DNA of 24,277 bases from Apostichopus leukothele (taxonomy: Eukaryota > Echinodermata > Holothuroidea > Aspidochirotida > Stichopodidae): positions 231,486 to 255,762 of the forward strand of contig JAAAKB020000005.1 in NCBI GenBank assembly GCA_010014835.2, given 5' to 3'. A program made the position numbers and the translations under genes. Of this stretch, positions 22,501-24,277 are shown one piece after another (the stretch's first letter is position 1; each line of letters opens with the position of its first letter). The notes below the pieces were generated by a model. The model was not told the origin of the DNA, ran no database searches, and was given only the letters and a program-made list of their open reading frames with translations.

Positions 22501-23538
22501 GGTTTTTATTTAATTCTTTTTATTGTCCTGTCTAGTTTTGATGATGTGCTTTCCATCGTTACATTGTTACGCCATAACTTTAAATTATGAACGATAATTC
22601 TGTAAATATTACAGACCTTCTTGCAGTGGACTACCCTCATGATATCTAAGGAAGCAATGAAGATAACGTCCAGGGCTGTTCGTTTGCCTTCATGTAATAC
22701 TCTATCACAACCGTTTGTAGATTCTTCAATCATGGTAGTATTTCTTGCCTGTCCCATGCAATATTCTGACATGTGTCACACTTCATACATGACATTTATG
22801 ATGTCTGTAACACTATCCTTGATTAATCAAAACCATTGAAATTGTCTGAACTCGGAAAAGAATAGTAGTATAACTTACATAATCACTTATCTCAGAACTT
22901 GATGGACCCAGTGCTAACTTAACAGGTGACTGTTTGGAAGTGATATGTATGATCTGATTACATTAGCTATATAATCAATGGCATCCAATCTTGGAACCTG
23001 GGACAAATGATTGTCACACATAATAACAACTAATATACCAATTGTAGCAGCCTTCATGTTGCATTTTAAATATATACTGCGCATCGGTGCTGCATAATTC
23101 AAGCATGTTACACGGCGTTAATTTGAAAAACAAACATTGTTGCCGTCTGGTACAATTGTTAAGACCGAGTGGTATTCTCATCATATAAGCAGTGGTATCA
23201 TATCGCAAATATAGGCATGATGTATGTTTATATACTTATGGCTATTACAATATGGATGGGTAGCGGCAAGAATTGTGCATAAAAGATGTAACGTCTTATT
23301 AAAGGCAGTTCTTGTTGTGAAGAGCGGTTTTAGTGTTATATTTCCGACAGGATGGTTAAGCGAAATGTGAGCAATCAACAATGTAATTTGAGGCCAGTGT
23401 TGTTTAGTGTAGCATATAGCCAAGTACAATTACTGTCCATGCGTGAAGCCTGGTACAGCTATATTTGGCAGAGAATATTACAAGTATCATTACAGAAATA
23501 TGGACAGTAATTTGCATATTAAAAAGTGAACTTTACAG

Positions 23539-23544
23539 TTTATT
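23539..23544 (-). terminator. Polyadenylation signal AATAAA for the alternative last exon
   Basis: AATAAA on the minus strand (TTTATT on the plus strand), about 330 bases after the stop codon at 23872. The stretch between (23545-23871) has no long open frame in the exon's phase and reads as an AT-rich 3' untranslated region. Cleavage would be expected roughly 10-30 bases further, near 23510-23530. Hexamers of this kind are common in AT-rich DNA, so the support comes from position only. Confidence 0.45.
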
Positions 23545-23871
23545 AATGGTCTGAGCAATAAAGAAAGAACAAAGAAAAAAGGAACTATTAATATAGCGAT
23601 ACAACCAATATATAAATTACATATGTATAAAGTACAGTTGATCAAAAAATAGTATAGGTATATTCAGCTAAAATTTAAAATGTGGTCAAATGTTTGTGTA
23701 GTTAGTAGTTGTTAGTAAGGTCAGAATAAGATATTAAAGCCAGTGGGAGAGAACAAACATAAGCAAGAAAGGATGCAGTTTGAATGCCAAATGAGATGGA
23801 AAGCATGCAGCTTGCAGCTACAGTAAGATGAGATATATGCATGCAGCACAAAAACAGCATAAAGATGTAAA

Positions 23872-24085
23872 CTATACAGAAGGTACAAACCCATTGAAGA
23901 GGGGCGGGGAAAAGTGCCTTTGTTTGGCACGGGGTAGCCGTGGTTCCCTTTTGGGCGGTGGTTTCGACTCTTTGGGTGCAGATTGCTGTTCCAGGGGGAG
24001 AGCGTCTGCGAGGCTGCAACGGAGGCACAGACATATGTCCTCTGCAGGGTCATATGTAATGTCCTCGCCCCCTTCAAATGCATGC
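23872..24085 (-). CDS. ABLIM: Alternative LIM2-end exon with basic proline-rich tail and stop (putative alternative last exon of the ABLIM gene)
   Basis: After a good acceptor the exon enters in phase 2, exactly as the constitutive LIM2-end exon at 13016-12850 does, and encodes 70 residues followed by TAG at 23874-23872. The first 23 residues, HAFEGGEDITYDPAEDIC and then LCLRC, align with the end of an ABLIM LIM2 domain (KRPFPPGDRVTFNGRDCLCQLC in vertebrates) and supply the final C-x2-C zinc ligands. The spacing is two residues longer than usual but within LIM limits. The remaining roughly 47 residues form an unrelated tail, rich in proline and basic residues (for example KPPPKREPRLPRAKQR). 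GT dinucleotides in or after the exon are poor donors; the best-placed one (ATGG|gtttgt) leaves the wrong phase for exon 12134-12008 and would meet a stop there. A last exon therefore fits better than a cassette. Other possibilities are a mutually exclusive exon with a weak donor, or the end of a tandem gene copy, though no first-LIM exons lie between it and 13016. Confidence 0.72.
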
Positions 24086-24277
24086 CTGCGAAAAACGATG
24101 TCATAAAAAACATGCAAAAGAAAAGAGGAGTAAAAACACAAAAAACTGCAAACTGTAAAGAAAACAGAAAGCAAATGCAAGTACAATGGCAAGAAGAAAA
24201 CAAAGAAATATGAAATACAGAAAACTAAAATGGAAGATGGTCTATAACCCACCCTTCCCTCCCCCCCCCAACCCCCA
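24086..24277 (-). other. Intron 3' end upstream of the alternative LIM2-end exon
   Basis: On the minus strand this is a pyrimidine-rich stretch (CTCCTCTTTTCTTTTGC and similar) with a branch-point-like TTATGAC about 20 bases before the acceptor TTTTTCGCAG, which ends at 24086. Such an architecture is expected upstream of a real exon. The plus strand ends in a C-rich run (24251-24277). Open frames here are low-complexity translations of the pyrimidine tract and are not genes. Confidence 0.6.

Larger units (their letters stand above)
13017..23538 (-). other. Large intron, no LIM exon seen; repeats listed separately
   Basis: Ten and a half kilobases between the putative alternative last exon and the constitutive LIM2-end exon. 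I looked on the minus strand for the first half of LIM2 (the family's YHPNCFAC-type codons followed by a donor) and for further LIM2-end copies, and found none. It holds A-rich and AT-rich low-complexity stretches (16020-16062, 17560-17770), C runs (18186-18204), and the DR1-bearing repeat, hairpin cluster and repeat pair given below. Open frames of 60-100 codons on either strand (for example 14637-14909, 16765-17070, 18602-18829, 22506-22772) resemble no family and match the number expected by chance. Confidence 0.6.

Noticed and set aside
13017-23538. Possibility that the alternative exon and the downstream exons are two tandem ABLIM genes
   Set aside because: A second gene would need its own start, LIM1 and first half of LIM2 between 23538 and 13016, and none is visible. 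The shared entry phase fits a single gene with two competing exons better.
23702-24252. Overlapping 110-, 126- and 160-codon minus-strand open frames around the alternative exon, and 92- and 76-codon plus-strand frames
   Set aside because: Only the frame entered in phase 2 at 24085 gives LIM ligands. The others are shadows or translations of the pyrimidine tract of the intron.

Overview
The window is a piece of an animal nuclear genome. It is AT-rich and consists mostly of introns and simple or tandem repeats. The only gene I can identify lies on the minus strand: a member of the actin-binding LIM protein family (ABLIM in vertebrates, UNC-115 in nematodes). The codon content, GT-AG exons and kilobase introns point to a metazoan. 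The repeat-rich, AT-rich introns and moderate divergence from the vertebrate proteins suggest an invertebrate, perhaps marine, but I cannot name the phylum.

Read on the minus strand, from high to low coordinates, seven exons join in phase without a stop: 13016-12850, 12134-12008, 10808-10715, 3729-3642, 1887-1853, 1384-1313 and 614-449. They encode about 249 residues: the last part of LIM2, a short linker, complete LIM3, complete LIM4, and the start of the proline- and serine-rich region that precedes the C-terminal part of ABLIM proteins. LIM1, the first half of LIM2 and the amino terminus lie beyond 24277. The rest of the linker and the expected villin headpiece lie below position 1.

The most interesting object is an eighth coding exon at 24085-23872. 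It sits inside the intron just upstream of the LIM2-end exon. It starts in the same splice phase and encodes a second, different version of the same piece of LIM2 with its own pair of final zinc ligands. It then runs into a basic, proline-rich tail, a stop codon and, about 330 bases on, an AATAAA signal. It has no convincing 5' splice site that would join to the next exon in frame. I read it as an alternative last exon that would yield a short protein ending after LIM2.

The second theme is tandem duplication at splice sites. Beside exon 12134-12008, an 87-bp unit is repeated five times; each copy carries the last 29 bases of the exon plus its 5' splice site, so four decoy donors follow the real one. 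Beside exon 614-449, a 67-bp unit is repeated six times and abuts the real 3' splice site; the other copies carry look-alike acceptors. In both cases use of a decoy would bring in an in-frame stop.

The remaining sequence (large introns 3730-10714 and 13017-about 23500) holds microsatellites, several short tandem or dispersed repeats, two perfect DR1-type nuclear-receptor motifs inside a diverged repeat, and a small cluster of hairpins. I found no recognisable second gene, tRNA, rRNA, CRISPR array or intact transposon.
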